Shown here: positions 1 through 9,695 of the stretch, one piece after another
How the letters are laid out: each line of letters opens with the position of its first letter
How positions within the stretch are numbered: position 1 is the stretch's first letter
Source of the DNA: Centipeda noxia ATCC 43541
GTDB taxonomy: Bacteria > Bacillota > Negativicutes > Selenomonadales > Selenomonadaceae
Direction of reading: 5' to 3'
Assembly: GCF_000160555.1 (NCBI RefSeq)
Contig: NZ_GG749280.1
Coordinates: forward strand, 175,890-239,889
Length of the DNA stretch: 64,000 nt
The notes under the pieces: generated by a model
The model's database searches: none
The model's input: only the letters and a program-made list of their open reading frames with translations
What the model was told of the DNA's origin: nothing
Made by a program: the position numbers and the translations under genes

Positions 1-1729
1 TACGTTTGCTGTCATACAGAAGGCGTTCTCTCCACTCCTGCGACAAATCGCCGGATATGCCGGTGTTATACTCGTACCATACGAAATTCTCATCCCAGAA
101 CCCGAGCCGAATATCATCGGCAATCATAATCGGATAGACAGCATCCTCCGTGTAAATAATTTGGCCGAGTATATCCCTTGTATAGGCGGCGAGCAAGCTG
201 CGCTCTCCCATAAATGCAGCCCCGACCACATAGTCCTGATAGACCAGATACGCCTCTTTGACTGCAGAGAAGTCCCGTTCTCTGTACGGCCGCAGCTGAA
301 AGGGATTCATGCGGTTGATCAGATGATATTTATCACCCATTTTGGAGTAATAACATGCACGCCCGAAGGCTATTTTATAGCTGTTCTCCTCCATAAAGCG
401 CAGCATATCCGCTAAAACATGGTCATTGTAGAGATAATCTCCCGGAGAGATCAGCTTCACGTAATGCCCCCGTGCTGCAGTGAGGACGTTCATCACATTA
501 TGCACCGTTCCCTTATTCTCGGGACTTCGTACGATCACATAATCCCTGCATCCATGCTGCAGCAGCCACAGTTCGAGCTCCCGCTCTCGAAAATCCTTGG
601 AACCGTCATCTCCGATCACAATCTCATAACTGCATCCTTGCTGCCGAATCACGGAGGTCAGCGTCATCAGCAGTTTTTCATAGTCCGGCTGATAGGTCAA
701 AATTCCGATACTGATATTGTATTCTTTCCAAACATGAAAAATCCTGCTCTGTTCGTCTCCGCCATAGACAATCTCCGCCCCTGCAGCAGCGGCATAATCC
801 GCACAGCGGGATGAAACATCCTCTTTGGTCGTAATCAGAACATCTGCCTGCTGCAGTGCTCGAACGGAAAAGTCCCTTCCGCTCTCATGCGTCAGTACAA
901 GCGGCGCCTTCTCCCCGAGCGCTGAAAGCAGTTCATTGAGTTCACCAAGGGCTGTAGGCGGAGCCTTCCGCCCGAGTTCCAAACACAGAGCAGCTGGATC
1001 CTCTGCCGTATATGATCGAAGATAGTCCCGGAACACCTTGCGCCAAATCGCTTCCGTTGATGAGAAGTCCGGCACAAAATAGTAGATCCGACAGCCCTGC
1101 TCTTTGAGCATCCTAAGCGGAAGCGCAGTTTCATTCGCTGCAGCCGGCGTATCATTTTGCGCCGCAGAAAATTTATGGATAAACTTTGCCATATCTCCGC
1201 AGAGCATATGAATATGCGCCCGAATCTTTGCCTCGGACCAATTCCACCACTTGATCCGCTCGAGCGCAGCAGCGATCTGTTCATCGAAGCGATGCCGGAG
1301 GACGTGCGCCGGATTGCCTGCCATAACGGCATAAGGCGGCACATCTTCCGTCACGACTGCTCCCGCCTCTACCACAGCCCCATTGCCAATACGGGCACCG
1401 CCCAGAATCGTCGCTTTGCCGCCGATCCGTACGTCATTCCCAATGATAATCTGTCTGCCTGAATGACGGTCTGTCCATTTGTCTGCGCTATGCGGCACGA
1501 TGGAAGCATGCGCCGTTTTGCATTCATTTTCGTTCTGAAAGATAAACGCGACATCGTCAGAGACGGCAGAATAGCGCCCGATCAGTACGTGGACATCGTC
1601 GTCATCCGCAGCGAAGTTCCCGCCGAGTACATAGGAGCCCGCCCCTGCCGTCAATACGGTTTTCCCGTTTTCACGGATTACTTTGCGGATATGCGCGTCT
1701 TTATTTTCCAATACCACATGAAAGTTCAA
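1..1729 (-). CDS. Acyltransferase-glycosyltransferase fusion, copy 1 (C-terminus cut by window edge)
   Basis: The frame stays open from a TTG start at 1729 to the left edge (576 codons, incomplete). GGGGA lies 6 bases before the TTG, and the start aligns with the GTG start of the next gene. The N-terminal ~160 residues contain the repeating I-G-N/G hexapeptides of a left-handed beta-helix acyltransferase (CatB-like), for example [10 protein letters not shown] and [25 protein letters not shown]. The middle ~170 residues are unassigned. From about residue 335 a GT-A glycosyltransferase 2 domain begins ([13 protein letters not shown], then EIVIGDDGS). It is a close paralogue of the gene at 1770-3719, with stretches of near-identical DNA. 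Probable role: making and acetylating a surface or flagellar glycan. The acceptor is unknown. Confidence 0.8.
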   Translation of the reverse strand, partial: MNFHVVLENKDAHIRKVIRENGKTVLTAGAGSYVLGGNFAADDDDVHVLIGRYSAVSDDVAFIFQNENECKTAHASIVPHSADKWTDRHSGRQIIIGNDVRIGGKATILGGARIGNGAVVEAGAVVTEDVPPYAVMAGNPAHVLRHRFDEQIAAALERIKWWNWSEAKIRAHIHMLCGDMAKFIHKFSAAQNDTPAAANETALPLRMLKEQGCRIYYFVPDFSSTEAIWRKVFRDYLRSYTAEDPAALCLELGRKAPPTALGELNELLSALGEKAPLVLTHESGRDFSVRALQQADVLITTKEDVSSRCADYAAAAGAEIVYGGDEQSRIFHVWKEYNISIGILTYQPDYEKLLMTLTSVIRQQGCSYEIVIGDDGSKDFRERELELWLLQHGCRDYVIVRSPENKGTVHNVMNVLTAARGHYVKLISPGDYLYNDHVLADMLRFMEENSYKIAFGRACYYSKMGDKYHLINRMNPFQLRPYRERDFSAVKEAYLVYQDYVVGAAFMGERSLLAAYTRDILGQIIYTEDAVYPIMIADDIRLGFWDENFVWYEYNTGISGDLSQEWRERLLYDSKR

Positions 1730-1769
1730 TGTCCATCCCCTTATGCGCAACGCGGGAAGCTCTCAAAAA

Positions 1770-3719
1770 TTATGCGAACACAACCCTTTTCTTCACCAGT
1801 TTCTCGAGTTCATGCGGGTCTACATTCTGTCTGTATCCGCCCGCTTCTTCCATCTGCGCGGCAACGACCTCTCTTGCATACTGCTGACGCACCGCGTTGA
1901 AGTCTTCTTCGCCGTGAGCGAGACGCCGCTTCTCTTTTTCCGCTCGAATTTCCGGGTGCTTATGTTCAATCAGCGCAAAACATACTGCACTGTCTTTTCC
2001 AATGCGTGCCTTCCACTCTTCCGATGCGCCCATGGAGATTCCGACGCCGTATTCATACCATATAAAATTCTCATCCCAAAAACCGAGTTCGATATCGTCT
2101 GCGAGCATCATTGCATATATGCCGTCTTCTCCATAGATAATTTTGCCGAGAATTTCCTCTATATATGACTGCACCAGCCTTCGCTCCCCCATAAACGCAG
2201 CGCCGCAGGCAAAATCGCCGTAAATCAGATAGGCTTCTTTGACGGCACGCATATCGCTGCTGCGATAGGGGCGCAAATGCAGGGGATTCATCGTGTTGAC
2301 AATCTTATAGCCACGATGATCGGACTGATAGCAGCAGGTACGGCCAAATGCGATTTTATAGTTTCTCTCCTCCATGAAGCGGAGCATATTCGTCAACACA
2401 TCGTATCTGTAAAAGTAGTCTCCCGGAGAGATCATCTTTACACAGCGTCCGCGCGCCGCACGCAGCGCACTTGCCGCATTATGCACCGTCCCCCGATTCT
2501 CGAGGCTGCGCACCACAGTATAATCGATGAAGCCGTGACGCAGCAGCCACAGCTCGATTTCCTGCTGCTGAAAATCTACCGTGCCGTCATCTGCGATCAC
2601 AATCTCATAACTGCATCCTCGCTGCTGAATCGCAGAGGTCAGCGTAATGAAAAGCTTCTCATAGTCCGGCCGGCAGGTCAGAACACAAATGCTGACATCA
2701 AACTCCTTCGAAACGCCAAACAAGCTGCGCGCGTCGTCCAGACCATAGGCAGTCCGCACGCCTGCCTCAGCGGCATAGTCCGCACATTGCGATGATATAG
2801 CTTCCTTGGTTGTAATAAAGCATTCTGCCTGCTGAAGAGCCTCCGCATCAAATCCCTCCGGACATGTGTGCGAGAGCACAAGGGGCGCATTCGTACCGAG
2901 CGCTGACAACAACGAAAGGAGCTCATCTGTCTCCGCCGAAGCTGCCGTCTCCGGGATCTCGATAAAGAGAGCTGTTTGATCCTCTGCCGTATACGATCGA
3001 AGATAGTCCCGGAACACCTTGCGCCAAATCGCTTCTGCCGAAGAAAAGTCCGGTACGAAATAGTAGATCCGATAGCCCTGTTTTTTGAGGTCGCACAGCT
3101 GAAGCGCAGTCGCACCCGTTCCTGCTGTGTCGTTTGCCTCAACAGAGAATTTCCGGGTAAACTTTACCGCATCTCCGCAAAGCAGCCGGATATGTTCCCG
3201 AATTTTCCCCTCGGGCCAATCCCACCATCTGATCTGCAGGAGCGCAGCCGTCGTATCTTCATCAAACCGATGCCGGAGGACGCGCGCCGGATTGCCTGCC
3301 ATAACGGCATAGGGCGGCACATCTTCCGCAACAACTGCTCCTGCCTCTACCACAGCCCCATTGCCGATACGGACGCCGCCCATAATAATTGCGCCCGCGC
3401 CGATGCGTACATCATTCCCGATGATGATCTGATTCCGCTCGCCGACGGGAACGAGCTTCAAATCATCCCCATTTGCTGCAAGCATCTCGAATGAATAGTT
3501 TGCCGCACATGTGCATTCCTTCTCGCCGAACACAAAGGTCACGCCATAGTCCAGCGACGAGTATCGCCCGATCAGCACATGCGCGGCATCACTCTGCACA
3601 ATAAAATTTCCGTTGAGGAGACAGGAGCCGGCCCCCGCTGTTAATACGGTCTTCCCATTTTCATGATGCACTTTGCGGACACGCGTATCTTTGTTCTCAA
3701 GCGTCACATGGAAATTCAC
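1770..3719 (-). CDS. Acyltransferase-glycosyltransferase fusion, copy 2 (complete)
   Basis: 649 residues from a GTG start with GGAGG 7 bases upstream. Residues ~1-165 are a hexapeptide-repeat (left-handed beta-helix) O-acetyltransferase of the CatB type, ending in the family hallmark [19 protein letters not shown]. Residues ~200-335 form a middle segment of unknown family; its [20 protein letters not shown] part resembles the tail of some GT-B enzymes. Residues ~338-560 are a GT2 domain with [14 protein letters not shown] and the nucleotide-binding EIVIADDG. The enzyme probably transfers a sugar and acetylates a sugar in the same polymer. It lies 40 bases upstream of copy 1, so they are probably co-transcribed. 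No signal peptide is seen; cytoplasmic. The family calls are solid, the substrate is not. Confidence 0.85.
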   Translation of the reverse strand: MNFHVTLENKDTRVRKVHHENGKTVLTAGAGSCLLNGNFIVQSDAAHVLIGRYSSLDYGVTFVFGEKECTCAANYSFEMLAANGDDLKLVPVGERNQIIIGNDVRIGAGAIIMGGVRIGNGAVVEAGAVVAEDVPPYAVMAGNPARVLRHRFDEDTTAALLQIRWWDWPEGKIREHIRLLCGDAVKFTRKFSVEANDTAGTGATALQLCDLKKQGYRIYYFVPDFSSAEAIWRKVFRDYLRSYTAEDQTALFIEIPETAASAETDELLSLLSALGTNAPLVLSHTCPEGFDAEALQQAECFITTKEAISSQCADYAAEAGVRTAYGLDDARSLFGVSKEFDVSICVLTCRPDYEKLFITLTSAIQQRGCSYEIVIADDGTVDFQQQEIELWLLRHGFIDYTVVRSLENRGTVHNAASALRAARGRCVKMISPGDYFYRYDVLTNMLRFMEERNYKIAFGRTCCYQSDHRGYKIVNTMNPLHLRPYRSSDMRAVKEAYLIYGDFACGAAFMGERRLVQSYIEEILGKIIYGEDGIYAMMLADDIELGFWDENFIWYEYGVGISMGASEEWKARIGKDSAVCFALIEHKHPEIRAEKEKRRLAHGEEDFNAVRQQYAREVVAAQMEEAGGYRQNVDPHELEKLVKKRVVFA

Positions 3720-3793
3720 CTTACCGCCTCCGGATATTTGCCTATATCTTATTTATCGAAGAATCCTCGTTCTGCTAAAATACAGCCAAATGA

Positions 3794-4315
3794 TCAACGT
3801 CTCGGAAAATGCTCCCGCAGCAGCGGCAGCAGGAGAAGCGCGATCACACCGTTGATGATGCCCTCCATAAGAAGACCGGGCGAGGAGGCAAGCGCCGCTG
3901 TTAAACTATCGTAGAGCACCGCTCCTGCGAGGGTATATGCTGCCGCCATCCAAAGGCTCGAGAGCACGAGCGCGACGATGATATTCCTGCGGCCCGCAAG
4001 GCTGTCTCTCCTGCGCGCAATGCGGAAAACGATCTCTGCCATCACAAATTTGATGATGAGGGTCGGCAGTGCCCAGAGCACAAAGCCGCCGAGAAGGTCG
4101 GCAAGCACCGAACCGACGCAGGCGGCAAAAAAAGTCACGCGGCGCACCGTCATGAGGGCGAGCAGAAAGATCACTGCATCCCCGAGATGCGCATAGCCGA
4201 GCGGGATCGGAATGTGCGGCAGATAGGTCGCCGTAAAGACAAACGCTGTCATGAGTGCGGTAAAGACGAGTTCCCGCGTTGTAAAATACATTTTCCCTTT
4301 GTTCTGTGAAATCAT
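3794..4315 (-). CDS. ECF transporter S component
   Basis: 173 residues, ATG with AAGGAGAGG 3-9 bases upstream. Five to six hydrophobic segments and the motif GYAHLGDAVIFLLALM place it in the ECF-type riboflavin-transporter S-component family (Pfam ECF-ribofla_trS / DUF1393 group). Such proteins bind a vitamin or precursor in the membrane and share an energising module (EcfA1, EcfA2, EcfT) encoded elsewhere; none of those genes is nearby. No riboswitch-like leader is visible in the 90 bases upstream, so the substrate cannot be assigned from context. Confidence 0.8.
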   Translation of the reverse strand: MISQNKGKMYFTTRELVFTALMTAFVFTATYLPHIPIPLGYAHLGDAVIFLLALMTVRRVTFFAACVGSVLADLLGGFVLWALPTLIIKFVMAEIVFRIARRRDSLAGRRNIIVALVLSSLWMAAAYTLAGAVLYDSLTAALASSPGLLMEGIINGVIALLLLPLLREHFPRR

Positions 4316-4435
4316 AACCTCTCCTTTTCATATACCATAGCATATGGACTATCAAAATACAATGTGTTGCAAACTCTTGTCCGCGTTCAGCATTCGTGAT
4401 ATGATTTGATGCAAAAGCTGCAAAGGATCCGGTTT

Positions 4436-4927
4436 ATGAATGAAAGTATATGGGCAGAGGAATTTTCCTCTTACGTCTCCCTGACGATATTCCTCACACT
4501 GTTTTTGAAAGCCTATCGGAAGGATCGGGAGATCAAGCGTGCGGCCGCAGCGTGTGAGCCTCCGCCACCAATGGACAGCGGGCTCCGCTACCGTATTTTC
4601 CGTGCACGTCTGAACCGAAAATATTTCCTTCTGGAATTGATCGTATGGGCGTTCGTGGCTTTTTCAGAAATCGAATGGCTGCGTTCCCTGAAGCCTTCAC
4701 AAGAGCTCGATCTTTTGTATATCGCAACCACTGCGGTCGGTATTTTATCCTTCTACTCCATCGCTGCACGGCGCTGCAAGGATCTTGGCGTTTCGCACAA
4801 GACAATCGTATGTTATTGTCTTCTGGTCTGGGCGCCGCTCCTCTATCCTCCCGCATTCTTCCGCATATTCTTCTGTCAAGGACGGGACACCATTTACAAC
4901 GCGGATACACGCAGCGAATTCCCTTAA
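4436..4927 (+). CDS. DUF805-like small membrane protein
   Basis: 163 residues from the ATG at 4436, preceded by AAAGGA at 8 bases; an in-frame TTG at 4406 gives ten more residues but has no ribosome-binding site. One hydrophobic segment lies at the N-terminus, then RARLNRKYFLLELIVWAF and, after two more membrane segments, ARRCKDLG. This resembles the G-R-x-N-R-x-x-F...R-L-x-D-I-G pattern of DUF805 membrane proteins, here in weakened form. Function unknown. It stands alone, convergent with ccdA across a shared hairpin. Confidence 0.55.
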   Translation: MNESIWAEEFSSYVSLTIFLTLFLKAYRKDREIKRAAAACEPPPPMDSGLRYRIFRARLNRKYFLLELIVWAFVAFSEIEWLRSLKPSQELDLLYIATTAVGILSFYSIAARRCKDLGVSHKTIVCYCLLVWAPLLYPPAFFRIFFCQGRDTIYNADTRSEFP

Positions 4928-4932
4928 TTTGC

Positions 4933-4980
4933 AAAATAAAAATGGCCTCTCTGCATCAGCAAAAATGTGGAGAGGTCATT
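4933..4980 (-). terminator. Terminator between the DUF805-like gene and ccdA
   Basis: Inverted repeat AATGGCCTCTC (4941-4951) / GAGAGGTCATT (4970-4980) with one mismatch. On the minus strand it is followed by a T-rich tract, which suits termination of the tlpA-ccdA transcript. It may also serve the gene ending at 4927. Confidence 0.75.
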
Positions 4981-4996
4981 CTATATTCTGGAAGTT

Positions 4997-5680
4997 TTAC
5001 GACAGGATGCGCACAAGATAGGCCAACGAATCCGACCAGAGCAGTATGCCGAGGAGGACGAGCACGATGCCCGCCGCGCGCTGGATGATCGGCAAATACT
5101 GATAGAAGGCCCGCAGCTTCATGATATGCCGCCGCCAGATCACGGCGAGCAGGAAGAACGGAACAGCAAAGCCGAGACTGTATACGAAGAGCAGGAGGGC
5201 TCCCGCGCCGACCGTCGCCGTATCTCCCGCATAGAGCAGGATGGTTGCGAGCATCGGCCCCGTACACGGCGTCCAGCCAAGCGTAAAGCCGCAGCCGAGG
5301 AGAAACGCGCCCCCGATGCCGCCGAACCCGCGCCGCTGAAACGGACGATACTCACGCAGAAGGAGCGGGATCTTGATCCACCCCGTCATAAAGAGGCCCA
5401 TCACGATGATGAGCACGGCCGCTCCCTGCCGCAGGATATCCTGATAGGAAAAGAGCCAGGCTCCAATGAGCGACGCTGTCGCACCGAGCAGAACAAAAAC
5501 GAGCGTAAATCCCGCGAGGAATGCAGTTGTATTGGCGTAGAGGCGTCTTGCCTCACCGCCGTCCTGCTGACTGTTCTTCGCAAGGATCAGTGAGAACGTG
5601 GGAAGGAGCGGCAGGACACAGGGCGAGATGAACGAGAGGAATCCCGCGAGGAAGGCCCCGCCGAGAAGTGTCAGCTCCAT
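4997..5680 (-). CDS. ccdA: CcdA-type thiol-disulfide transporter
   Basis: 227 residues with six predicted membrane segments. The two conserved redox cysteines of the family sit in SPCVLPLLP near residue 20 and TPCTGPM near residue 132. CcdA/DsbD-type proteins pass electrons from cytoplasmic thioredoxin to periplasmic thioredoxin-like proteins used in cytochrome c maturation or thiol repair. The gene lies 27 bases downstream of the thioredoxin-like lipoprotein gene, its likely partner. Confidence 0.88.
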   Translation of the reverse strand: MELTLLGGAFLAGFLSFISPCVLPLLPTFSLILAKNSQQDGGEARRLYANTTAFLAGFTLVFVLLGATASLIGAWLFSYQDILRQGAAVLIIVMGLFMTGWIKIPLLLREYRPFQRRGFGGIGGAFLLGCGFTLGWTPCTGPMLATILLYAGDTATVGAGALLLFVYSLGFAVPFFLLAVIWRRHIMKLRAFYQYLPIIQRAAGIVLVLLGILLWSDSLAYLVRILS

Positions 5681-5707
5681 ACGTGCAGCCCCTCCCGAAA
5701 GTGTCCC

Positions 5708-6246
5708 TTAGAGGTGGTTGATAACATCTTCGAGTTCCTCTTTGGTCACGCCGCCCGTCTTGCGGTAGACGACCTTGCCCTCGGCATTTACGACGACGGT
5801 CGTTGGGATCGCGCGCACACCGTAGAGGTTTGCCGCATCACCGTTTGTATCGAGTACGACGGGAAGATCGGCCTTGCGCTCCGTCATAAACTTCTGCACC
5901 GGCTGCGCTTCCTCCTGGAGATTGACCGCGTAGAAATCCGCCTTATTGCCGTTCGCTGCATAGAATGCTGCCAGATCAGGAATCTCCGCCTGACAGGGCG
6001 GACACCATGTCGCCCAGAAATTGACACATAAGGCTTGCCCTTCGCCTCGACGGCAACATCCTCTCCCGCCAGGTTCTTGAGCGTAAACTTCGGCGCCGTT
6101 TCACCACTGAGTCCGCGCCCCTGTGTCTCTGCCGCAGGCTGCGCGCTGGCGGTGGCCCCTGTTTCTGCTTTGTCGCTGCCGCCGCAGCCCGCAATCATAG
6201 AGAGCGCAAAAACTGCCGCAAAGAGCGCTGCATATTTCTTTTTCAT
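5708..6246 (-). pseudogene. TlpA/ResA-like thioredoxin lipoprotein with a frameshift
   Basis: Reading from ATG 6246 gives a lipoprotein signal (hydrophobic stretch ending AGCG), a linker, and a TlpA-like start (APKFTLKNLAGEDV ... GKPYV). Immediately after GKPYV the frame becomes meaningless. Shifting by one base near 6021-6030 restores NFWATWCPPCQAEIP, with the CxxC active site, and then an intact thioredoxin fold (QKFMTERKADLPVVLDTNGD ... AIPTTVVVNAEGKVVYRKTG) to the stop at 5708. One missing base (expected V-V/I/L-N-F) explains everything. Both halves otherwise look under selection, so the change is recent or a sequencing error. Functionally it pairs with ccdA just downstream. The ATG is preceded by GGAGGAAATCCT. 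Confidence 0.85.
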
Positions 6247-6259
6247 AGGATTTCCTCCC

Positions 6260-7000
6260 TTACAAATTTCCCAATTCATACTGTGTCACTGCGAGCGCCG
6301 TAAGCGCCGCCGTCTCCGCACGCAGGATCAGCCGTCCGAGAGAGACCGGCTGTCCGCCCGCCGCGCAGATCATATCCGCCTCGGCAGAAGAGAAGCCCCC
6401 CTCTGCCCCGACGAAAATAACAACACGCCTCGCTTTGATCGTCTGCAGAACTGTTCGTACAGACTGCCGATGTTCCTGCTCATAACAGAATACAATCGCC
6501 GTATCTGCCGGGTCGAAGATCCGCGCATCCACCAAAAGATCAGGGAGCGGCCGGATCGGAGCAACCGGCATCAGCATGCTGCGCCCGCACTGCTTCGCCG
6601 CCTCATCGGCGATCTTTTGCCAGCGTGCAGTTTTTGCCGCCGCCTTTTTCGCGTCATAGCGCACGACGACATGCTCTGTTTTGACCGGATAGATCCCCGC
6701 TGCGCCAAGCTCCGCCGCCTTCTGCACGACAAAGTCCATCTTCTCCCCTTTGAGCAGTGCCTGCGCAAGGAATACCTCGGTGCCGCGCGCTTCTTCCTGC
6801 GCAATATATTCTGCAAGAGCCAGGGTCACGGCATCGCGCGCAGCAGCGATCACCGTCATGCGCGCTGCTCTGCCGTCTGCTCCGGCAACAATCACATCAT
6901 CTCCGATTTGCGCGCGCATAACGCGGGCAAGATGATGCGCATCCCCGCCCGTAATGCGAATTTCCTCTGCAAGTTCCCCTGCATAAAACAGCCGCCGCAT
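6260..7000 (-). CDS. rsmE: 16S rRNA m3U1498 methyltransferase RsmE
   Basis: 246 residues, the usual RsmE length. The N-terminal PUA-like region has HHLARVMRAQIGD. The C-terminal SPOUT domain shows VIFVGAEGGFS (a variant of the usual GPEGG) and LGRLILRAETAALTAL, the AdoMet-binding knot signature. It methylates U1498 in the decoding region of 16S rRNA. The ATG overlaps the prmA stop by one base, so it is translationally coupled to prmA. Confidence 0.92.
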   Translation of the reverse strand: MRRLFYAGELAEEIRITGGDAHHLARVMRAQIGDDVIVAGADGRAARMTVIAAARDAVTLALAEYIAQEEARGTEVFLAQALLKGEKMDFVVQKAAELGAAGIYPVKTEHVVVRYDAKKAAAKTARWQKIADEAAKQCGRSMLMPVAPIRPLPDLLVDARIFDPADTAIVFCYEQEHRQSVRTVLQTIKARRVVIFVGAEGGFSSAEADMICAAGGQPVSLGRLILRAETAALTALAVTQYELGNL

Positions 7001-7950
7001 CAGTTCTTAAGATCCGAGGTGCGGCGTATGATCATCGCCGCCCATTCCTTTTCACAGGTCATATCGAGCACCGTAAAGCCGTGCTGTGCCGCCGCATGTT
7101 CAACATCCGCAATGCGGTCGTCGATGATGCCTGAGGCGAGCAGCGTGCCGCCGGGGGCAAGATGGCGATCGAGCTGAGCAAAGAGGCGGATGATGATGTC
7201 TGCAATGATGTTCGCCGTAATCAGCTCTGCAGGCGCAGTTCCCTCGCACGCCGAAAGCAGATCGCTCTCGCACGCGACGACATTATGGACATTGTTCTGC
7301 CGAATATTTCCCTCTGCGACGGAGACCGCCACGGGATCGTAGTCCATCGCGATGACTTCGCCCGCACCGAGCTTCGCCGCTGCAACGGCGAGAATCCCCG
7401 ACCCGCAGCCCACATCATAGACGCGCATCCCTGGACTCACGAGATGTTCCAGCCAGCGCAGGCACATCGCGGTTGTCGCATGCGCCCCCGTGCCGAATGC
7501 CGCACCCGGGTCGAGTTCAATGACGATCTCATCCGCCGACGGGGTGTATTCCTCCCATGTGGGGCGAACAACAATCCGCTCCCCGATCTTCTCCGTGTGA
7601 ATGTATGCCTTCCACGTCTCTGCCCAATCCTCATCGGCAACGAAACTGTGAGAGATCGTCCCCGCACCGAGCGCAGCACCTGCATGTCTGAGCGCTGCGA
7701 TGCGCTCGGCAAGCGCAAGGAGGCTGCTCTCCAGGCGCGCATCCTCCGGCAGATATGCCCGCACCGTCACCGTCTCCGTATCCTCTGCGCGGGGCAGATC
7801 GGTATAGTCCCAAAGCCCCGCGTCAATGTACTCGTTCACGAGCGACGGATCGTCGATCTCGGTGCCGGCAGCGCCGAGTTCCATTAGAATATTTGCGATG
7901 AGATCCGCGCCCTCATGCGTCGTCACAACGCTTATCCGTGCCCAGCGCAT
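7000..7950 (-). CDS. prmA: Ribosomal protein L11 methyltransferase PrmA
   Basis: 316 residues from the ATG at 7950, preceded by GGGGAGG at 7 bases; upstream in-frame starts lack a site. The N-terminal L11-binding domain is followed by a Rossmann methyltransferase with VYDVGCGSGILAVAAAKLGA, the AdoMet-binding loop, and the ANII motif (ITANIIADII). Trimethylates L11. prmA-rsmE adjacency is common in Firmicutes. Confidence 0.93.
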   Translation of the reverse strand: MRWARISVVTTHEGADLIANILMELGAAGTEIDDPSLVNEYIDAGLWDYTDLPRAEDTETVTVRAYLPEDARLESSLLALAERIAALRHAGAALGAGTISHSFVADEDWAETWKAYIHTEKIGERIVVRPTWEEYTPSADEIVIELDPGAAFGTGAHATTAMCLRWLEHLVSPGMRVYDVGCGSGILAVAAAKLGAGEVIAMDYDPVAVSVAEGNIRQNNVHNVVACESDLLSACEGTAPAELITANIIADIIIRLFAQLDRHLAPGGTLLASGIIDDRIADVEHAAAQHGFTVLDMTCEKEWAAMIIRRTSDLKN

Positions 7951-8063
7951 TCCATATCCTCCCCAATTTACACCCAAATTCTCCTTCTTGCTGAGATGAA
8001 TTATATACAGAGAAAATTGGAAATACGCTAGAATTTTAATTTGAACAAAGGCAGATCAACCGA

Positions 8064-8100
8064 TAAAAAGCCGCTGCACAAACGGTACAGCGGCTTTATT
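8064..8100 (-). terminator. Terminator of the superoxide reductase gene
   Basis: Perfect arms AAAGCCGCTG (8067-8076) and CAGCGGCTTT (8088-8097) with an 11-base loop. The minus strand runs into a short T-tract, just past the stop at 8120. Confidence 0.85.
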
Positions 8101-8119
8101 TTGCAGAATACGGCGCAGT

Positions 8120-8500
8120 TTAGACCGCAGCCTGCCAGAGTCCGTGCAGATTACAGTACTCGAGCACGCGCACCGGCGCATCGCCGTCCGCGAGACGGAA
8201 CGTAACCTCGGGCGCATCCGTCGCTGTAAGATCAGCACGCTGCACCCCCTTCTTCGTCACGAGCATGATCCACTCAATGAGATGAGCCTCGGTCATCGGA
8301 TGGGCGACAGAACCGACCTTTACATGCACCTCGTTCTTCGCCGCATCGTAGGTTGCTACGGGAACGTGCTTCTCCTGCGCCGCGTCCTCCGTGTTCGGCA
8401 CGATCGCCTTGAGTTCCTCGCCGTTTGCGGTGAGCTTCAGAGCCTCATCGCCGTAGACCTCAACCATATGCTTCTTGCCTGCAAGATAAAAAACGGACAT
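8120..8500 (-). CDS. Superoxide reductase (desulfoferrodoxin-like, without N-terminal Fe centre)
   Basis: 126 residues. The C-terminal SOR domain is intact: EKHVPV (E43, K44, H45), GSVAHPM (H67), EAHLIEWI (H73) and YCNLHGLW (C116, H119) supply the four His and one Cys that hold the catalytic Fe, plus the conserved Glu-Lys loop. The enzyme reduces superoxide to peroxide using rubredoxin-type donors. The first ~38 residues align with the desulforedoxin domain of two-iron desulfoferrodoxins (ending VPNTEDAAQEKHVP), but all four of its cysteines are gone, as in the class III family. Single-gene transcript with its own terminator. Confidence 0.88.
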   Translation of the reverse strand: MSVFYLAGKKHMVEVYGDEALKLTANGEELKAIVPNTEDAAQEKHVPVATYDAAKNEVHVKVGSVAHPMTEAHLIEWIMLVTKKGVQRADLTATDAPEVTFRLADGDAPVRVLEYCNLHGLWQAAV

Positions 8501-8720
8501 TTTAAATCCCTCCTATTGCGGAAGCACCGAATGATCGGTCTTCCAAAATAAAATACACAGCAAAGTAAAATTGAAGAAACACTGTCATTTCGCCTTCGCT
8601 GATCAGCGCTTCGTTCAAAATGTGGAGTGTCAGACATCATAGATATGATCTATTTTGTCTTTCACAGATAATAATTCTCCACAAAATAAGATTATCCTTC
8701 TTTTCTTTCAAAAAAATTTT
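8501..8720. other. Intergenic region upstream of the superoxide reductase gene
   Basis: 220 bases between the SOR start and the end of the glycosyltransferase at 8721. GGAGG for SOR is at 8508-8512 (minus strand). The remainder is AT-rich, with no recognised operator, RNA gene or convincing ORF. Confidence 0.4.
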
Positions 8721-9695
8721 TCAAAAATCATGTTTCTGTTCTGCATTCCCGTCGATAAAATCCTGCACGAGGTAGCGCGGGCGGCGCTTGACCTCGAGAT
8801 AGATCTTTGCGACGTACTCACCGATCACGCCGACGGAGAGCAGGATCAGTCCGCCGAGGAACCAGAGCGAAACGACGAGACTCGTCCAGCCGACAACTGT
8901 CTCACCGATAAAATGGCGGACAATCGACCAGATGAGCATCAGCCCGCTGATGAAGGAAATGAACATGCCCATCTGCGCGATGAGGCGGATGGGACGCGCG
9001 GAGAGCGAGGTCACCCCCTCCCATGCGAACGACGCCATGCGCCGCCACGGGTACTTCGATACACCCGCAAGTCTCTCTTTGCGGGCGTAGTAGACGACAC
9101 CGTGCGTAAGTCCGATCATGGGCACGATACCGCGCAGGAAGAGATTCACCTCCGGATACTCTGCGAGCGCCGTGAGCGCCCGCCGGTCCATCAGACGAAA
9201 ATCCGCGTGGTTGAACACGATGTCGGCGCCGAGCGCCCGCATCGCACGGTAGAAGCTCTCCGCCGTAAATCGTTTGAAAAATGTATCTGAGCTGCGGTTC
9301 GCGCGCACGCCGTAGACGATGTTCACCCCCGCCGCGTATTTCTCGAGCATGGCGTCGACCGCATTGATATCATCCTGCAGGTCGGCATCCATGCTGATCG
9401 TGACATCCGCATACGGGAGTACCGTCATCAGCCCGGCGAGGAGCGCGTTCTGATGCCCCTCATTGTGCGCGAGATTGATGCCGGAAAAAAGCGCGCTGCG
9501 CTCCGTATACGCACGGATGATCTCCCATGTGCGGTCGCTGCTGCCGTCGTTGACGAAGGCAATACGGCTGCGCTCGCTGATTTTTCCGGCATCAATCAGC
9601 TGCGTGAGTTTATGCGCGAGTTTTTCTGCCGTGTCGCTCAGTACTTCGTGCTCGTTATAGCAGGGGACGACGAGATAGAGGACGGGCGCGCTCAT
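8721..9695 (-). CDS. GT2 polyprenyl-phosphate glycosyltransferase (GtrB/ArnC-like)
   Basis: 324 residues. The GT-A domain opens with LVVPCYNEHEVL, has FVNDGSSDRTWEI (nucleotide binding) and SMDADLQDD (metal-binding DxD), and later NHADFRLMDRR. Two C-terminal membrane helices (~residues 235-290) anchor it. The family loads a sugar onto undecaprenyl phosphate on the cytoplasmic face, to be flipped and used by a membrane transferase. The gene overlaps the ArnT-like gene by four bases (ATGA), which fits a donor-synthase / transferase pair. Confidence 0.87.
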   Translation of the reverse strand: MSAPVLYLVVPCYNEHEVLSDTAEKLAHKLTQLIDAGKISERSRIAFVNDGSSDRTWEIIRAYTERSALFSGINLAHNEGHQNALLAGLMTVLPYADVTISMDADLQDDINAVDAMLEKYAAGVNIVYGVRANRSSDTFFKRFTAESFYRAMRALGADIVFNHADFRLMDRRALTALAEYPEVNLFLRGIVPMIGLTHGVVYYARKERLAGVSKYPWRRMASFAWEGVTSLSARPIRLIAQMGMFISFISGLMLIWSIVRHFIGETVVGWTSLVVSLWFLGGLILLSVGVIGEYVAKIYLEVKRRPRYLVQDFIDGNAEQKHDF

